A stretch of 64,000 nt of DNA, from positions 186,001 to 250,000 of the forward strand of contig NZ_VFPN01000003.1 of NCBI RefSeq assembly GCF_006716695.1, written 5' to 3'. A program made the translations under genes and the position numbers. Origin of the DNA: Klugiella xanthotipulae (GTDB taxonomy: Bacteria; Actinomycetota; Actinomycetes; Actinomycetales; Microbacteriaceae). Shown here one piece after another: positions 17,280 through 27,429 of the stretch (positions are counted from its first letter, which is position 1; every line of letters starts with the position of its first letter). The notes beneath the pieces are model-generated. The model worked only from the letters and a program-made list of their open reading frames with translations. It was not told where the DNA came from and did no database searches.

Positions 17280-18182
17280 ATGGCTGAAATCGTCGAAAAA
17301 TCAGAATTTGGTTCACACCGTGTTAAACGCGGCCTGGCAGAGATGCTCAAAGGCGGCGTCATTATGGACGTCGTCACTGCTGACCAGGCACGGATCGCCG
17401 AGGACGCTGGCGCTGTTGCGGTGATGGCCCTGGAGCGGGTGCCCGCAGACATCCGTTCACAGGGTGGTGTTGCGCGGATGAGCGACCCCGATTTGATTGA
17501 CGGTATTATCAACGCTGTATCAATTCCGGTGATGGCCAAGGCGCGCATCGGGCATTTTGTTGAGGCTCAGATTCTGCAGGCTCTCAAGGTTGACTATATT
17601 GATGAGTCTGAAGTTTTGAGTCCAGCCGACTACGTGAACCACATCGACAAGTGGGGTTTTAACGTTCCTTTTGTGTGCGGTGCGACCAACCTGGGTGAGG
17701 CGCTTCGCCGCATCACAGAGGGCGCGGCAATGATTCGCTCCAAAGGCGAGGCTGGCACAGGGGATGTGTCAGAGGCGACCAAGCACATACGTACCATTAA
17801 CGCTGAGATTCGTCGGTTGCAGTCGCTCAATCACGACGAGCTCTACGTGGCTGCCAAAGAGCTCCAAGCGCCCTACACGCTCGTGGCCGAGGTTGCAGAG
17901 ACCGGAAAACTTCCGGTGGTGCTCTTTACCGCCGGTGGCGTTGCAACTCCCGCCGATGCAGCCATGATGATGCAGCTGGGAGCCGACGGTGTTTTTGTCG
18001 GCTCCGGAATCTTCAAATCGGGAAACCCCGCCGAGCGTGCAGTAGCTATTGTGAAGGCAACGACGGCGTTCGACGACCCAGGCGTGCTGGCTCAGGTCTC
18101 GCGCGGGCTTGGGGAAGCAATGGTGGGTATCAACGTCTCCGATTTGGCCGCGCCGCATCGACTTGCAGAACGTGGCTGGTAG
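17280..18182 (+). CDS. pdxS: pyridoxal 5'-phosphate synthase, PdxS subunit
   Basis: 300-residue TIM-barrel synthase that makes PLP from ribose 5-phosphate, glyceraldehyde 3-phosphate and ammonia. Catalytic lysines lie in [21 protein letters not shown]-type N-terminal region and in [13 protein letters not shown]; the phosphate-binding [27 protein letters not shown] region is intact though split here by description. ATG at 17280 ([11 protein letters not shown]) is chosen over an upstream ATG at 17271. The stop lies inside pdxT (11-base overlap), coupling the synthase and glutaminase. Confidence 0.96.
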   Translation: MAEIVEKSEFGSHRVKRGLAEMLKGGVIMDVVTADQARIAEDAGAVAVMALERVPADIRSQGGVARMSDPDLIDGIINAVSIPVMAKARIGHFVEAQILQALKVDYIDESEVLSPADYVNHIDKWGFNVPFVCGATNLGEALRRITEGAAMIRSKGEAGTGDVSEATKHIRTINAEIRRLQSLNHDELYVAAKELQAPYTLVAEVAETGKLPVVLFTAGGVATPADAAMMMQLGADGVFVGSGIFKSGNPAERAVAIVKATTAFDDPGVLAQVSRGLGEAMVGINVSDLAAPHRLAERGW

Positions 18183-18792
18183 CAGCGGCCCCATTGGGGT
18201 TCTTGCCCTGCAGGGAGATGTGAGGGAGCATCGCAGTATTCTTGAGCGGTTGGGCGCGGAGGTTCGACTCGTTCGTTCGCCGGATGACGTGGCTGCCATC
18301 AATGGTCTCGTCATACCCGGTGGGGAGTCGAGTGTCATCGATAAACTTGCGCGAGTCTTTGGTGTTCGTGAGCCGCTTCGGACCGCGATTGGTGCCGGTC
18401 TTCCTGTCTATGGGACCTGTGCAGGCCTTATCTTGCTGGCCGATGAAGTTTTAGACGGCATCGTCGGACAGGTGAGCTTTGGTGGCCTTGATGTATCTGT
18501 TCGGCGCAACGCCTTCGGTTCTCAAGCAGACTCCTTTGAGACGGAGCTTATGGTACCGGTCATTGGTGCTCCTCCCATGCATGCGGTTTTTATCCGGGCA
18601 CCCGTTGTAGAACGAGTTGGTCCCGGCGTCGAAACTATTGCCATGCTGTCGGACGGTCGTGTCGTGGCAGTCCGCCAGGGCAACATTTTGGGTTCGTCAT
18701 TTCACCCTGAGATGACGAACGATGGTCGGTTCCATCGGCTTTTTCTCGATAACGTGGATCGTTCGCAGTATCAGGGTACAGTGGCTGGCTAG
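18172..18792 (+). CDS. pdxT: pyridoxal 5'-phosphate synthase, glutaminase subunit PdxT
   Basis: 206-residue class I glutamine amidotransferase that feeds ammonia to PdxS. The nucleophile cysteine is in [10 protein letters not shown], the His-Glu pair in [12 protein letters not shown], and the N-terminal [13 protein letters not shown] is typical. GTG at 18172 ([11 protein letters not shown]) overlaps pdxS by 11 bases; longer readings in this frame lie within pdxS and are not credible. Confidence 0.95.
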   Translation: MAGSSGPIGVLALQGDVREHRSILERLGAEVRLVRSPDDVAAINGLVIPGGESSVIDKLARVFGVREPLRTAIGAGLPVYGTCAGLILLADEVLDGIVGQVSFGGLDVSVRRNAFGSQADSFETELMVPVIGAPPMHAVFIRAPVVERVGPGVETIAMLSDGRVVAVRQGNILGSSFHPEMTNDGRFHRLFLDNVDRSQYQGTVAG

Positions 18793-18836
18793 GCGTTAGA
18801 CTGTCGGTGCACTATTTTTTCGACTAAGGGAGACAG

Positions 18837-19598
18837 GTGTCCGGACACTCTAAATGGGCGACAACGAAGCACAAGAAGGCAGTTATTGATGCTCGTCGTG
18901 CTAAGTCGTTTGCAAAGCTCATCAAGAACATCGAGGTAGCCGCCAAGATTGGTGGTGCCGATATGGCTGGCAACCCTACGCTAGTGGATGCCGTTCAAAA
19001 GGCGAAGAAGACGTCGGTTCCCAACGATAATATTGATCGCGCCATCAAACGCGGTGCAGGTCTGCTGGGCGAGACGATTGAGTATCTTAACATCATGTAT
19101 GAGGGCTACGGCCCCAGCGGAGTGGCGCTCATGGTGGAATGTTTGACGGATAATAAAAACCGTGCAGCTGCCGAGGTGCGCACGGCGATGAGTCGTGGCG
19201 GCGGTACTATGGCAGACCCGGGGAGCGTTGCCTACAACTTTAATCGTAAGGGTGTTGTTCTCGTTAATAAGACCGAGGGTCTCACCGAGGACGACATTCT
19301 TATCGCCGTCCTGGACGCGGGTGCCGAAGAGGTCAATGACCGAGGCGATGACTTCGAGATCATCAGTGAACCAAGCGACCTGGTTGCTACTCGTACGGCC
19401 CTTCAGGAGTCTGGTATAGATTACGAGTCTGCCGACGTGGCGTTTGTCCCCAACCTGTCGGTTGCTGTTGACGCCGAGACTGCTCGTAAGGTATTCCGAC
19501 TCATCGACAACCTGGAAGACTGTGATGACGTGCAGAATGTCTATAGTAATTACGACCTCTCGCCCGAGGTTGAGGCAGAGCTCGAAGAAGACGAGTAA
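18837..19598 (+). CDS. yebC: YebC/PmpR-family DNA-binding protein
   Basis: 253-residue protein beginning [14 protein letters not shown], the hallmark of the family. Members act as transcription regulators, and some as translation factors easing ribosome stalling at proline stretches. GTG start at 18837 follows GGGAGACAG. A TAGACT hexamer at 18797-18802 could be its own -10. It sits directly before ruvC, the usual actinobacterial order. An acidic C-terminal tail ([10 protein letters not shown]) is present. Confidence 0.93.
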   Translation: MSGHSKWATTKHKKAVIDARRAKSFAKLIKNIEVAAKIGGADMAGNPTLVDAVQKAKKTSVPNDNIDRAIKRGAGLLGETIEYLNIMYEGYGPSGVALMVECLTDNKNRAAAEVRTAMSRGGGTMADPGSVAYNFNRKGVVLVNKTEGLTEDDILIAVLDAGAEEVNDRGDDFEIISEPSDLVATRTALQESGIDYESADVAFVPNLSVAVDAETARKVFRLIDNLEDCDDVQNVYSNYDLSPEVEAELEEDE

Positions 19599-19606
19599 TC
19601 TCGCGG

Positions 19607-20170
19607 ATGCGTATCCTTGGCATTGACCCCGGCCTCACCCGGTGCGGTGTGGGTATTGTCACGGTCGCCCCCTCCCGTGCTGCCACCTTTGTGGATGTGG
19701 CTGTCATCCGTACGCCGGCGGCTATGGAGCTCTCGCAGCGGCTTCTCCTGATCGGTCAGGGAATCGACGCCTTGATCGAACAACACCAGCCGGATGCCAT
19801 CGCGATTGAGCGTGTTTTTGCTCAAAACAATGTGAGCACAGTAATGGGGATTGCCCAGATTAGCGGGGTGGCCTTTTTCCTCGCCGCCCAGCGAGGAATC
19901 CCGGTCGGGCTGCACACTCCCTCCGAGGTGAAAGCGGCCGTCACCGGTTACGGTTCTGCGGATAAGAGTCAGGTGGGGGTGATGGTGGCAAAGATCCTTC
20001 GCCTGGCAAGCCCCCCTCGCCCCGCGGACGCTGCGGACGCCCTCGCCTTGGCGATCTGTCACGGGTGGCGGGGCGGAGGTGGGTTGCTCGCGGCCCCCGG
20101 ATCATCCGGCAACGCGCTTACTCCTGCCCAGGAGGCATGGCGCGCCGCCGAGCAGCGTGCTCGACGCTGA
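19607..20170 (+). CDS. ruvC: Holliday junction endonuclease RuvC
   Basis: 187-residue resolvase: [16 protein letters not shown] carries the first catalytic Asp, IERVF the Glu, and the C-terminal [14 protein letters not shown] the last two Asp residues, so all four metal ligands are present. It cuts four-way junctions processed by RuvAB. It follows yebC after 8 bases, and the ruvCAB order is standard. Confidence 0.95.
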   Translation: MRILGIDPGLTRCGVGIVTVAPSRAATFVDVAVIRTPAAMELSQRLLLIGQGIDALIEQHQPDAIAIERVFAQNNVSTVMGIAQISGVAFFLAAQRGIPVGLHTPSEVKAAVTGYGSADKSQVGVMVAKILRLASPPRPADAADALALAICHGWRGGGGLLAAPGSSGNALTPAQEAWRAAEQRARR

Positions 20171-20191
20171 GGAAACCCGTACTCTTAAGAG

Positions 20192-20806
20192 GTGATTTCT
20201 TCTCTGCGTGGCCCTGTGCTGGACGTTCGTTCCGGTACCGTTGTTGTCGATGTGGGCGGCGTCGGTTTCGCTGTTGAGGTGACGGGTACTCAGGCGTTAG
20301 CTTCTGCCCGGGGTTCCGAGGTTTTTTTCCACACGATGCTGGTGGTTCGGGAGGACTCGCTCACGCTTTTTGGGTTTGCAACGCGGGATGAACTCGACGT
20401 TTTTAGTATTTTATTGGGGGTGTCTGGTGTTGGTCCCCGGTCCGCTCTGGGAGTGCTCAGCGTTCTATCTCCGGACGAGATCGTCGCAGCGGTAATCGCT
20501 GAAGACGACAAACCGTTCCGGTCAGTGAGCGGTATCGGACCAAAGACCGCGAAATTGATTACCGTCTCACTCGCAGGCAAGCTGGACTCTCTTGCAGCGG
20601 AGGCGGTTGCCGGGGCGACCGGGCGCGTCACCGTATCCACAGGGTCAGCATCCGTCCAAGCTGCACTTGTTGGTCTGGGCTGGAGTGAGCGGGATGCTGA
20701 GGCCGCTGTGGCACAGATCACAACGCCTGCAGACAGGTTGTTGTCTGACCAGGAGCTATTACGAACCGCACTCGCGTTGCTGGGTTCTGGCGGAGTGGTG
20801 AGGTAG
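20192..20806 (+). CDS. ruvA: Holliday junction branch-migration protein RuvA
   Basis: 204-residue junction-binding subunit. N-terminal OB-like domain [23 protein letters not shown], then helix-hairpin-helix motifs ([16 protein letters not shown] and [15 protein letters not shown]), and a C-terminal domain that contacts RuvB. GTG start at 20192; TACTCT lies just upstream. It ends 4 bases before ruvB, suggesting coupled translation. Confidence 0.95.
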   Translation: MISSLRGPVLDVRSGTVVVDVGGVGFAVEVTGTQALASARGSEVFFHTMLVVREDSLTLFGFATRDELDVFSILLGVSGVGPRSALGVLSVLSPDEIVAAVIAEDDKPFRSVSGIGPKTAKLITVSLAGKLDSLAAEAVAGATGRVTVSTGSASVQAALVGLGWSERDAEAAVAQITTPADRLLSDQELLRTALALLGSGGVVR

Positions 20807-20810
20807 CACG

Positions 20811-21824
20811 ATGAGTGATCTCCCCGAAGACCTAACGAATCCCGAGTTGGTTGCCGAGACCGAGTTGGCCTTTGAGGGTGCGTTGCGTCCCCACACTCTG
20901 GCCGAGTTTGTGGGCCAGAAGAAGGTGCGTGGGCAGCTGGAGCTTTTGCTCACTGCGGCCTCCATGCAGGGTCGAACGCCTGATCATATCCTTTTGGCTG
21001 GTCCGCCGGGTCTGGGTAAGACTACGCTTTCGATGATCGTGGCTGAGGAGACGGGAAAACCGCTCCGGATGACGAGCGGCCCTGCTATTCAGCACGCGGG
21101 CGACTTGGCCGCAATGTTGTCTTCGCTCATGCCGGGGGAGGTGCTCTTTGTGGATGAAATCCACCGGATGGCCCGCTCTGCCGAAGAGATGCTTTATCTT
21201 GCGATGGAAGATTTTCGCATCGACATTATGGTGGGCAAGGGCGCTGGTGCCACGTCGATCCCGCTTGAGCTAGCACCGTTCACCCTTGTTGGAGCGACGA
21301 CACGGGCGGGGCTTCTGCCCAACCCTCTCCGAGATCGCTTCGGCTTTACGGCGCATCTAGAGTTTTACGATCCGGCCGAGCTCGAACTGGTTATTTCGCG
21401 GGCCGCACGCCTGATGGGATTTGAGATATCGGCCGATGCTATACAGGTCATTGCGAGTCGTTCACGAGGAACACCGCGAATAGCCAATCGCCTGCTTCGA
21501 CGTGTTCGTGACTATTTCCTTGTGCATCAATCCGTGGGAGACCGCTCAGCTGTGGATGCGGCTCTTGAACTCTACGATGTGGATACCCTCGGGCTGGACC
21601 GGCTGGACCGTGCCGTTCTTCGAGGTCTTATCGAGCGTTTTAAGGGCGGGCCGGTTGGGTTGAGCACTCTTGCCGTTTCGGTAGGCGAGGACTCGGAAAC
21701 TATCGAGGCCGTTGTTGAACCGTTCCTGGTGCGAGCGGGATTGGTGTCCCGTACACCCCGCGGCCGTGTCGCTACGGAAGCTGCGTGGAATCATTTCAAT
21801 CTTTCTCAGCCAAATGTTCTATAG
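20811..21824 (+). CDS. ruvB: Holliday junction DNA helicase RuvB
   Basis: 337-residue AAA+ motor. Walker [15 protein letters not shown], Walker [10 protein letters not shown], sensor 1 LVGATTRAG and arginine-finger region NPLRDRFGF are intact; the C-terminal winged helix ends FNLSQPNVL. It drives branch migration with RuvA for RuvC cleavage. Length is normal. Confidence 0.97.
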   Translation: MSDLPEDLTNPELVAETELAFEGALRPHTLAEFVGQKKVRGQLELLLTAASMQGRTPDHILLAGPPGLGKTTLSMIVAEETGKPLRMTSGPAIQHAGDLAAMLSSLMPGEVLFVDEIHRMARSAEEMLYLAMEDFRIDIMVGKGAGATSIPLELAPFTLVGATTRAGLLPNPLRDRFGFTAHLEFYDPAELELVISRAARLMGFEISADAIQVIASRSRGTPRIANRLLRRVRDYFLVHQSVGDRSAVDAALELYDVDTLGLDRLDRAVLRGLIERFKGGPVGLSTLAVSVGEDSETIEAVVEPFLVRAGLVSRTPRGRVATEAAWNHFNLSQPNVL

Positions 21825-21891
21825 TTGATTGTTGTTTGTCAACTCAACCCTCACCCGATGCTGCCCTCCGGCGGCGTCTTGAAAGGTATGT

Positions 21892-22263
21892 GTGGAAGCC
21901 ATATTCCAAGACCCCATGGCGCTGATCATGGTCGCACTCATCGGCGTACTCATCATCATGATGATTCGCAACGGTCGTAAACGTCAGCAGACCATGCTTG
22001 AGCTCAAGAAGGGGCTTGTCCCCGGGGCAGAAGTGATGTTGCAGTCAGGCATCTACGGCACGGTTGTTTCCGTGGATCAGGACGACAATAAGCTTCGTGT
22101 GGAGTCCAGCCCTGGAACAATTCTGACCGTTCATCTCAATGCAGTGGCAAATGTTGTGACTCCTATTGAAGCGGACGAAACATCCAGCGATGTGACGCAT
22201 GCTGATGATGATCCCCGTTTTGGCGAGCGCACCAACGACTCGTCTCCCGACGATACAAAATAA
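21892..22263 (+). CDS. yajC: preprotein translocase accessory subunit YajC
   Basis: 123-residue single-span membrane protein: hydrophobic residues 8-26 (PMALIMVALIGVLIIMMI), the RNGRKRQQTM basic stretch, the YajC fold (GLVPGAEVMLQSGIYGTV) and a polar acidic tail. It associates with SecDF. GTG start at 21892. Precedes secD by 82 bases and shares the ruvB-yajC-secD-secF order common in actinobacteria. Confidence 0.92.
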   Translation: MEAIFQDPMALIMVALIGVLIIMMIRNGRKRQQTMLELKKGLVPGAEVMLQSGIYGTVVSVDQDDNKLRVESSPGTILTVHLNAVANVVTPIEADETSSDVTHADDDPRFGERTNDSSPDDTK

Positions 22264-22275
22264 ATTTTTGATAGT

Positions 22276-22295
22276 AGAGGGGAAGACTTCCCTCT
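22276..22295 (+). terminator. inverted repeat between yajC and secD
   Basis: AGAGGGGAAG pairs with CTTCCCTCT with one extra G bulged and almost no loop. It lies 13 bases after the yajC stop. It may weaken transcription into secD or act as an mRNA-processing stem. Confidence 0.35.
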
Positions 22296-22345
22296 CGTAT
22301 CCGTCCGCTCCTGCGTCTTGACGCAGCCTGAGAAAGCAGTAACTC

Positions 22346-24076
22346 GTGGCGAAACCCGCTCCGGTAAAAAAAGCTTGGCGATCTCTCGTCTGGCTCCTTG
22401 TGATCATCGTGGCACTTGTTGGAATGAACGCTTTCGGCGTCTTCACGAACAAGGGCTCCTGGACGCCTCAACTCGCGCTTGATCTTGAGGGGGGTACCCA
22501 GATCCTGTTGGCCCCCCAGTTGGAATCGGGCCAGACAGTGTCGGGCGAGCAGTTGCAACAGGCCGTCGCTATTATCCGTCAACGTGTTAACGCGAGCGGT
22601 GTCTCCGAGGCAGAGATCACGACGCAGGGAAATCAGAACATCGTTGTGTCGATTCCTGGTGAACCCGATCAAGCCACGCTTGATCGCATTCAGGCTTCCT
22701 CGCAATTACAGTTCCGTCCGGTGCTTTCTGCATCGTCTGCAACGACACAGTCTGCGACTGACGGGACTGGCGAGGACAGCACTACTCCAACCCCCACGAG
22801 TGAGGCGGCTGCTCCCACCGCGACCCCGACGGCACCTGGTGACCCTGCCTGGGTTACCGAGGAGCTGACGAACAAATTTAACTCCTTTGACTGTTCCTCC
22901 AAAGAAGCGCTCGAGAGCGGAGCGGCTGCGTCGAAGGAACCACTTATCACGTGTGACCCGTACGGGATGGAGAAATACATTCTGGGGCCTGTCGAGATCA
23001 ACGGTGGTGTCATTACCGACGCGACGGCCCAGCCTGAAGTCTCGAGTTCTGGAGTATCCACCGGCGGCTGGGCAGTGCAGATCGTCATGAATGGCGAAGG
23101 TGCAAAACAATTTGCTGAGGTGAGCAAGCGTCTTTATGGAGCTCAAGAACCTCTCAACAGGTTCGCTTTTGTTCTTGATGGCAAGGTTATCTCCGCTCCT
23201 ACCATGCAAGGCCAGATCACGGATGGCCGACCCTCTATCACTGGTGGTTTCACTCAAGAGGGCGCTAAAAGTTTGGCAGACCAGTTGAAGTTCGGTGCGC
23301 TCCCGATTGGGTTTGAGGTGCAGAGCCAAGACAACGTATCGGCGACGCTCGGTAGTAACCAGCTGCAAAGTGGCTTGCTCGCCGGTTTGATCGGCTTGAT
23401 TTTGGTTGTGCTCTACTCTTTGCTTCAGTATCGACTTCTGGGCCTGGTTACTGTCGCATCGCTGTCGATTGCAGCGGTGATTACGTATCTGCTCATCACG
23501 CTGATGTCATGGCAGGAAGGATATCGTCTGTCACTTGCGGGTGTGGCTGGCCTCATCGTAGCTATTGGGATAACGGCTGACTCGTTTATCGTCTACTTTG
23601 AACGTATTCGCGACGAACTACGCGATGGCCGCGGGATTGAGTCGGCAGTGTCCTCCGGTTGGAAGCGCGCCCTTCGAACGATCCTTGCTTCTGATGGCGT
23701 CAACTTCCTTGCTGCAGCTGTTCTCTTTATTCTCGCGGTGGGTAATGTGCGTGGATTCGCTTTCACACTGGGTCTAACTACCATCGTGGATGTTGTGGTT
23801 GTCGCGCTCTTCACCCACCCTGTTTTGGTGCTCCTTTCTCGAACGAAGTTCTATTCCGAGGGTCACCGTTTCAGCGGCCTGGACCCCCGTCAATTGGGGG
23901 CTGTGTATCGAGGACGCGCCCAGTTCAAGGCTCCGGTAAGTACCGATGGCAAAGTAAACCGCAGCAGCCGTGAAGCGGCTAAGAGACAGACAATCGCCGA
24001 GCGGAAAGCCGCAGATCTTGCGGCCTCCGGTGATTCGTCAGCTAGCGCTTCTTCAGACTCGCGAAAGGAGTCCTAA
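22346..24076 (+). CDS. secD: protein translocase subunit SecD
   Basis: 576-residue RND-type subunit that uses proton motive force to help pull proteins through SecYEG. One N-terminal helix (residues about 12-32), a large extracytoplasmic P1 region containing LALDLEGGTQILL, and five C-terminal helices with the IAIGITADSFIVYFERIRDE motif, including the functionally important Asp. A Thr/Ser/Pro/Ala-rich insert (residues about 135-170) interrupts P1, a common actinobacterial trait. GTG start at 22346. secF follows after 2 bases. Confidence 0.95.
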   Translation: MAKPAPVKKAWRSLVWLLVIIVALVGMNAFGVFTNKGSWTPQLALDLEGGTQILLAPQLESGQTVSGEQLQQAVAIIRQRVNASGVSEAEITTQGNQNIVVSIPGEPDQATLDRIQASSQLQFRPVLSASSATTQSATDGTGEDSTTPTPTSEAAAPTATPTAPGDPAWVTEELTNKFNSFDCSSKEALESGAAASKEPLITCDPYGMEKYILGPVEINGGVITDATAQPEVSSSGVSTGGWAVQIVMNGEGAKQFAEVSKRLYGAQEPLNRFAFVLDGKVISAPTMQGQITDGRPSITGGFTQEGAKSLADQLKFGALPIGFEVQSQDNVSATLGSNQLQSGLLAGLIGLILVVLYSLLQYRLLGLVTVASLSIAAVITYLLITLMSWQEGYRLSLAGVAGLIVAIGITADSFIVYFERIRDELRDGRGIESAVSSGWKRALRTILASDGVNFLAAAVLFILAVGNVRGFAFTLGLTTIVDVVVVALFTHPVLVLLSRTKFYSEGHRFSGLDPRQLGAVYRGRAQFKAPVSTDGKVNRSSREAAKRQTIAERKAADLAASGDSSASASSDSRKES

Positions 24077-24078
24077 CA

Positions 24079-25104
24079 ATGGGTACTTTTGCTCAGTTTG
24101 GTAACGATCTCTACACAGGAAAACGTTCGTATAATATCGTTGGTAAGCGGAAACTCTGGTATATTATCGCCGCAGTTATGATTGCCATCTCAGTTATTGG
24201 ACCCTTTGCGCGGGGTGGATTTACCTTTGGGATTGAGTTCAGCGGTGGCAGTCAGTTCCAGATTATCGTGGGGGATGGTCGTGACCAAGCTCCGGCGGTT
24301 GACGCGGTGACATCTGTGGTACCTAATACCGTTCCACGTGTGATGCTTGTCGGTAACGATTCCATCCGGGTTCAGACGGAGCAACTGACTGACCAGCAAA
24401 CCGGCGATGTGCGTGCGGCTCTTGCTAAGGCGTACGACGTGAAGGAAAGCAGCATTACATCCTCCTTCATTGGTGCCTCGTGGGGTCAGGACATTACTCG
24501 ACAGGCGATTATCGCTCTTATCGTATTTATCCTTTTTGCCACAGTTGTGATGGCGCTGTATTTTCGGACATGGAAGATGTCGCTCGCGGCCATTATTGCC
24601 CTGTTGCATGACCTCGTGATTACGGCCGGGGTGTATGGCATCACTGGTTTCGAGATTACCCCAGCGGCGATGATCGGATTCTTGACAATCCTGGGGTACT
24701 CCCTCTACGATACTGTGGTTGTTTTTGACAAGATTCGTGAGAATACAGGCCGAGGTGAGCTTAACGAGGCTCGAACTTTCTCAAGTAGTGTCAACCTTGC
24801 GGTCAACCAGACTCTGGTTCGGTCCATTAATACGTCGGTGGTGGCTCTGCTTCCGGTAGCTTCTATCTTGTTCATCGGTGCTTTTGTGCTGGGCGCTGGG
24901 ACTTTACGCGATATAGCTCTTGCGCTTTTTATCGGAATTTTGGTGGGAACATACTCAACAATATTTATTGCGGCTCCCACCTATGCGCACTTGCGTGAGG
25001 TGGAGCCGTTGGTAAAAAAGCACGACGCGAAGGTTCGTGCTCGGATGAGTGCCAGTCGTGAGCAGGGGCCTGAATCGAGGAGAACGGAACCTCAGCCCTC
25101 CTAG
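24079..25104 (+). CDS. secF: protein translocase subunit SecF
   Basis: 341-residue partner of SecD with six predicted helices. FGIEFSGGSQFQI is the SecF signature of the periplasmic-side domain, and GYSLYDTVVVFDKIREN is the conserved helix-4 motif. The C-terminal tail is charged. Start ATG at 24079 follows AGGAG inside the secD end. relA follows with a 65-base gap. Confidence 0.95.
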   Translation: MGTFAQFGNDLYTGKRSYNIVGKRKLWYIIAAVMIAISVIGPFARGGFTFGIEFSGGSQFQIIVGDGRDQAPAVDAVTSVVPNTVPRVMLVGNDSIRVQTEQLTDQQTGDVRAALAKAYDVKESSITSSFIGASWGQDITRQAIIALIVFILFATVVMALYFRTWKMSLAAIIALLHDLVITAGVYGITGFEITPAAMIGFLTILGYSLYDTVVVFDKIRENTGRGELNEARTFSSSVNLAVNQTLVRSINTSVVALLPVASILFIGAFVLGAGTLRDIALALFIGILVGTYSTIFIAAPTYAHLREVEPLVKKHDAKVRARMSASREQGPESRRTEPQPS

Positions 25105-25169
25105 TTATGGGCGGTGAGGCACAGCGGGTCATTAGGAGAAGTGGTAACTTCGTCAGTGGAGGTGCACGC

Positions 25170-27422
25170 ATGACTGATACGCACACAACAAGCACAAGTT
25201 TGCGGCGCCTGGTGCCCCGTATCTTTTCCAAGGGAAGCCCGCCCGGCGCTGTGGACGCTCTCATGAAAACCGTGCGCCTTTCGCATCCGAAATCTGATCT
25301 GGCGACCATTGAGCGTGCATACACGGTTGCTGAGCGTGCGCACCGTGGGCAGAAGCGTCGTAGCGGTGAGCCCTACATCACTCATCCTGTGGCTGTTGCC
25401 CAGATCCTTGCAGATCTGGGCGTTGGCCCTAAAACTGTGGCGGCCGCTCTCCTGCACGATACGGTTGAAGACACCGATTACTCGCTTGATACCCTCCGGG
25501 CTGAATTTGGTGACGAGGTCACCATGCTGGTTGACGGTGTTACTAAGTTGGACAAGGTTAAGTACGGTGATAGCGCGCAGGCTGAGACCGTTCGTAAAAT
25601 GATCGTTGCGATGTCGAAAGACATCAGGGTATTGGTTATTAAGCTAGCTGATCGGTTACACAACGCTCGAACTTGGGGCTTTGTTCCGGCCGAGTCGGCT
25701 GCACGTAAAGCAACAGAAACTTTGGAGATTTACGCCCCTCTCGCGCATCGTTTGGGTATCCAATCGATTAAGACTGAACTTGAGGACCTCTCCTTCGCCG
25801 TGCTGAAGCCCAAGATCTACGCTGAAATCGAAAATCTCGTTCAACAGCGTAACCCCCAACGCGACGAGATGGTGCAAACGGTTGTCACTTCCATTAACGA
25901 TGATTTGCGTGCGGCACGTATTCGAGGTGAGGTTGCTGGCCGCCCCAAGCAGTACTACTCGATCTATCAGAAGATGATTTTACGTGGTCGAGAGTTCGAC
26001 GATATCTACGACTTGGTAGGCATCCGGGTTATCGTGTCGAACATTCGTGACTGTTACGCCGTGCTCGGCGCTGTACACGCGCGCTGGACCCCGATTCCCG
26101 GCCGATTTAAGGATTACATCGCAACACCGAAGTTCAACCTGTATCAGTCCCTCCATACAACGGTGATTGGGCCGGACGGACGGGCCGTTGAAATTCAGAT
26201 TCGTACGGCCGAAATGCATCGCCGTGCCGAACTGGGTGTTGCCGCGCACTGGAAGTATAAGCAGAACCCTGGTTCTTCGAAGACAATCGAGGCCGGCACT
26301 GAGAAGACCGATATGGTATGGCTGGCCCATATTTCAGACTGGCAAGCTGAAACCACCGACCCGGGGGAGTTCCTGGACGCTCTGCGGTTCGAAATTGGTG
26401 CAAAGGAAGTGTACGTTTTCACACCGAAGGGCCGTGTTGTTGGGCTTCCTTCTGGCGCGACTCCCGTCGATTTTGCGTATGCAGTGCACACGGAGATTGG
26501 CCATCGAACAATGGGATCACGTGTCAATGGTCGACTGGTACCGTTGGAAACCCCACTGAATAACGGCGATGTAGTTGAAGTGTTCACTTCTAAAAATCCG
26601 GATGCTGGCCCCAGTAAAGACTGGCTGAACTTTGTTACTAGCACACGAGCGCGGAACAAAATTCGCCAGTGGTTTACGAAAGAACGCCGTGAAGAGGCGG
26701 TCGAACAAGGGAAAGATGCTATTTCCCGAGCGATGCGTAAGCAGAATCTGCCCTTGCAGAAGCTCATGAACCAGGAGTCCTTCCAGCAAGTTGCTCTTCA
26801 GTTGCGTTATCCCGATGTTACCGCCCTTTATGCGGCTGTAGGAGAAGGGCACGTTTCGACCCAGTCAGTGCTTGAGAAAGTCATGGCCAAGGTAGCCGAG
26901 GCAGAGGGTGAGGCTGAGGAACACCTACCAGAGCCGACTTTTTCTGATCAACGTTCGACGCGACAGGCGAGTCACAGCGGTGTACTTGTCCGTGGGGCCC
27001 CCGATATTTTAGTCAAACTGGCGCGGTGCTGTACTCCTGTGCCGGGGGACGAGGTGATCGGTTTCATTACAAAGGGGCAGGGCGTTTCTGTTCACCAGCT
27101 GGGCTGTAAGAATGTCGAAAGCCTGCGTAAGGAGCCAGAACGACTCATTGAGGTTGAATGGGCACCAACTGCTAAGAGCGTTTTCCTGGTGCACATCCAA
27201 GTTGAGGCTCTGGACCGTTCGGGGCTGCTCTCAGACGTGACTCGGGTGCTCTCAGAGCACCACGTGAATATTCTTTCCGCCTCAGTTAACACCTCGAGCT
27301 CGCGCCTAGCGATTAGCCGGTTTGTGTTTGAAATGGGGGACACGACCCATCTGGAGCGTGTGCTCAATGCTGTCCGTCGTATTGATACGGTATATGACGT
27401 CTACCGGGTAAACGGTGGTTAG
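25170..27422 (+). CDS. relA: bifunctional (p)ppGpp synthetase/hydrolase (Rel)
   Basis: 750-residue RSH protein. Hydrolase HD domain (residues about 30-190) keeps LLHDTVEDT, so degradation of ppGpp should be active; synthetase domain has GREFDDIYDLVGIRVIV; then TGS (VYVFTPKGRVVGLPSGAT), a helical/zinc-finger region with RCCTPVPGD, and a C-terminal ACT domain (VEALDRSGLLSDVTRVL). I chose ATG at 25170 (MTDTHTTSTS) with GGAGG upstream; an ATG at 25107 would add 21 poorly conserved residues. Controls the stringent response. Confidence 0.95.
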   Translation: MTDTHTTSTSLRRLVPRIFSKGSPPGAVDALMKTVRLSHPKSDLATIERAYTVAERAHRGQKRRSGEPYITHPVAVAQILADLGVGPKTVAAALLHDTVEDTDYSLDTLRAEFGDEVTMLVDGVTKLDKVKYGDSAQAETVRKMIVAMSKDIRVLVIKLADRLHNARTWGFVPAESAARKATETLEIYAPLAHRLGIQSIKTELEDLSFAVLKPKIYAEIENLVQQRNPQRDEMVQTVVTSINDDLRAARIRGEVAGRPKQYYSIYQKMILRGREFDDIYDLVGIRVIVSNIRDCYAVLGAVHARWTPIPGRFKDYIATPKFNLYQSLHTTVIGPDGRAVEIQIRTAEMHRRAELGVAAHWKYKQNPGSSKTIEAGTEKTDMVWLAHISDWQAETTDPGEFLDALRFEIGAKEVYVFTPKGRVVGLPSGATPVDFAYAVHTEIGHRTMGSRVNGRLVPLETPLNNGDVVEVFTSKNPDAGPSKDWLNFVTSTRARNKIRQWFTKERREEAVEQGKDAISRAMRKQNLPLQKLMNQESFQQVALQLRYPDVTALYAAVGEGHVSTQSVLEKVMAKVAEAEGEAEEHLPEPTFSDQRSTRQASHSGVLVRGAPDILVKLARCCTPVPGDEVIGFITKGQGVSVHQLGCKNVESLRKEPERLIEVEWAPTAKSVFLVHIQVEALDRSGLLSDVTRVLSEHHVNILSASVNTSSSRLAISRFVFEMGDTTHLERVLNAVRRIDTVYDVYRVNGG

Positions 27423-27429
27423 CTATTCG

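Noticed and set aside
22706-23368. 220-codon minus-strand frame inside secD
   Set aside because: Lies wholly within secD, no ribosome-binding site and no domain; shadow of the low-complexity insert.
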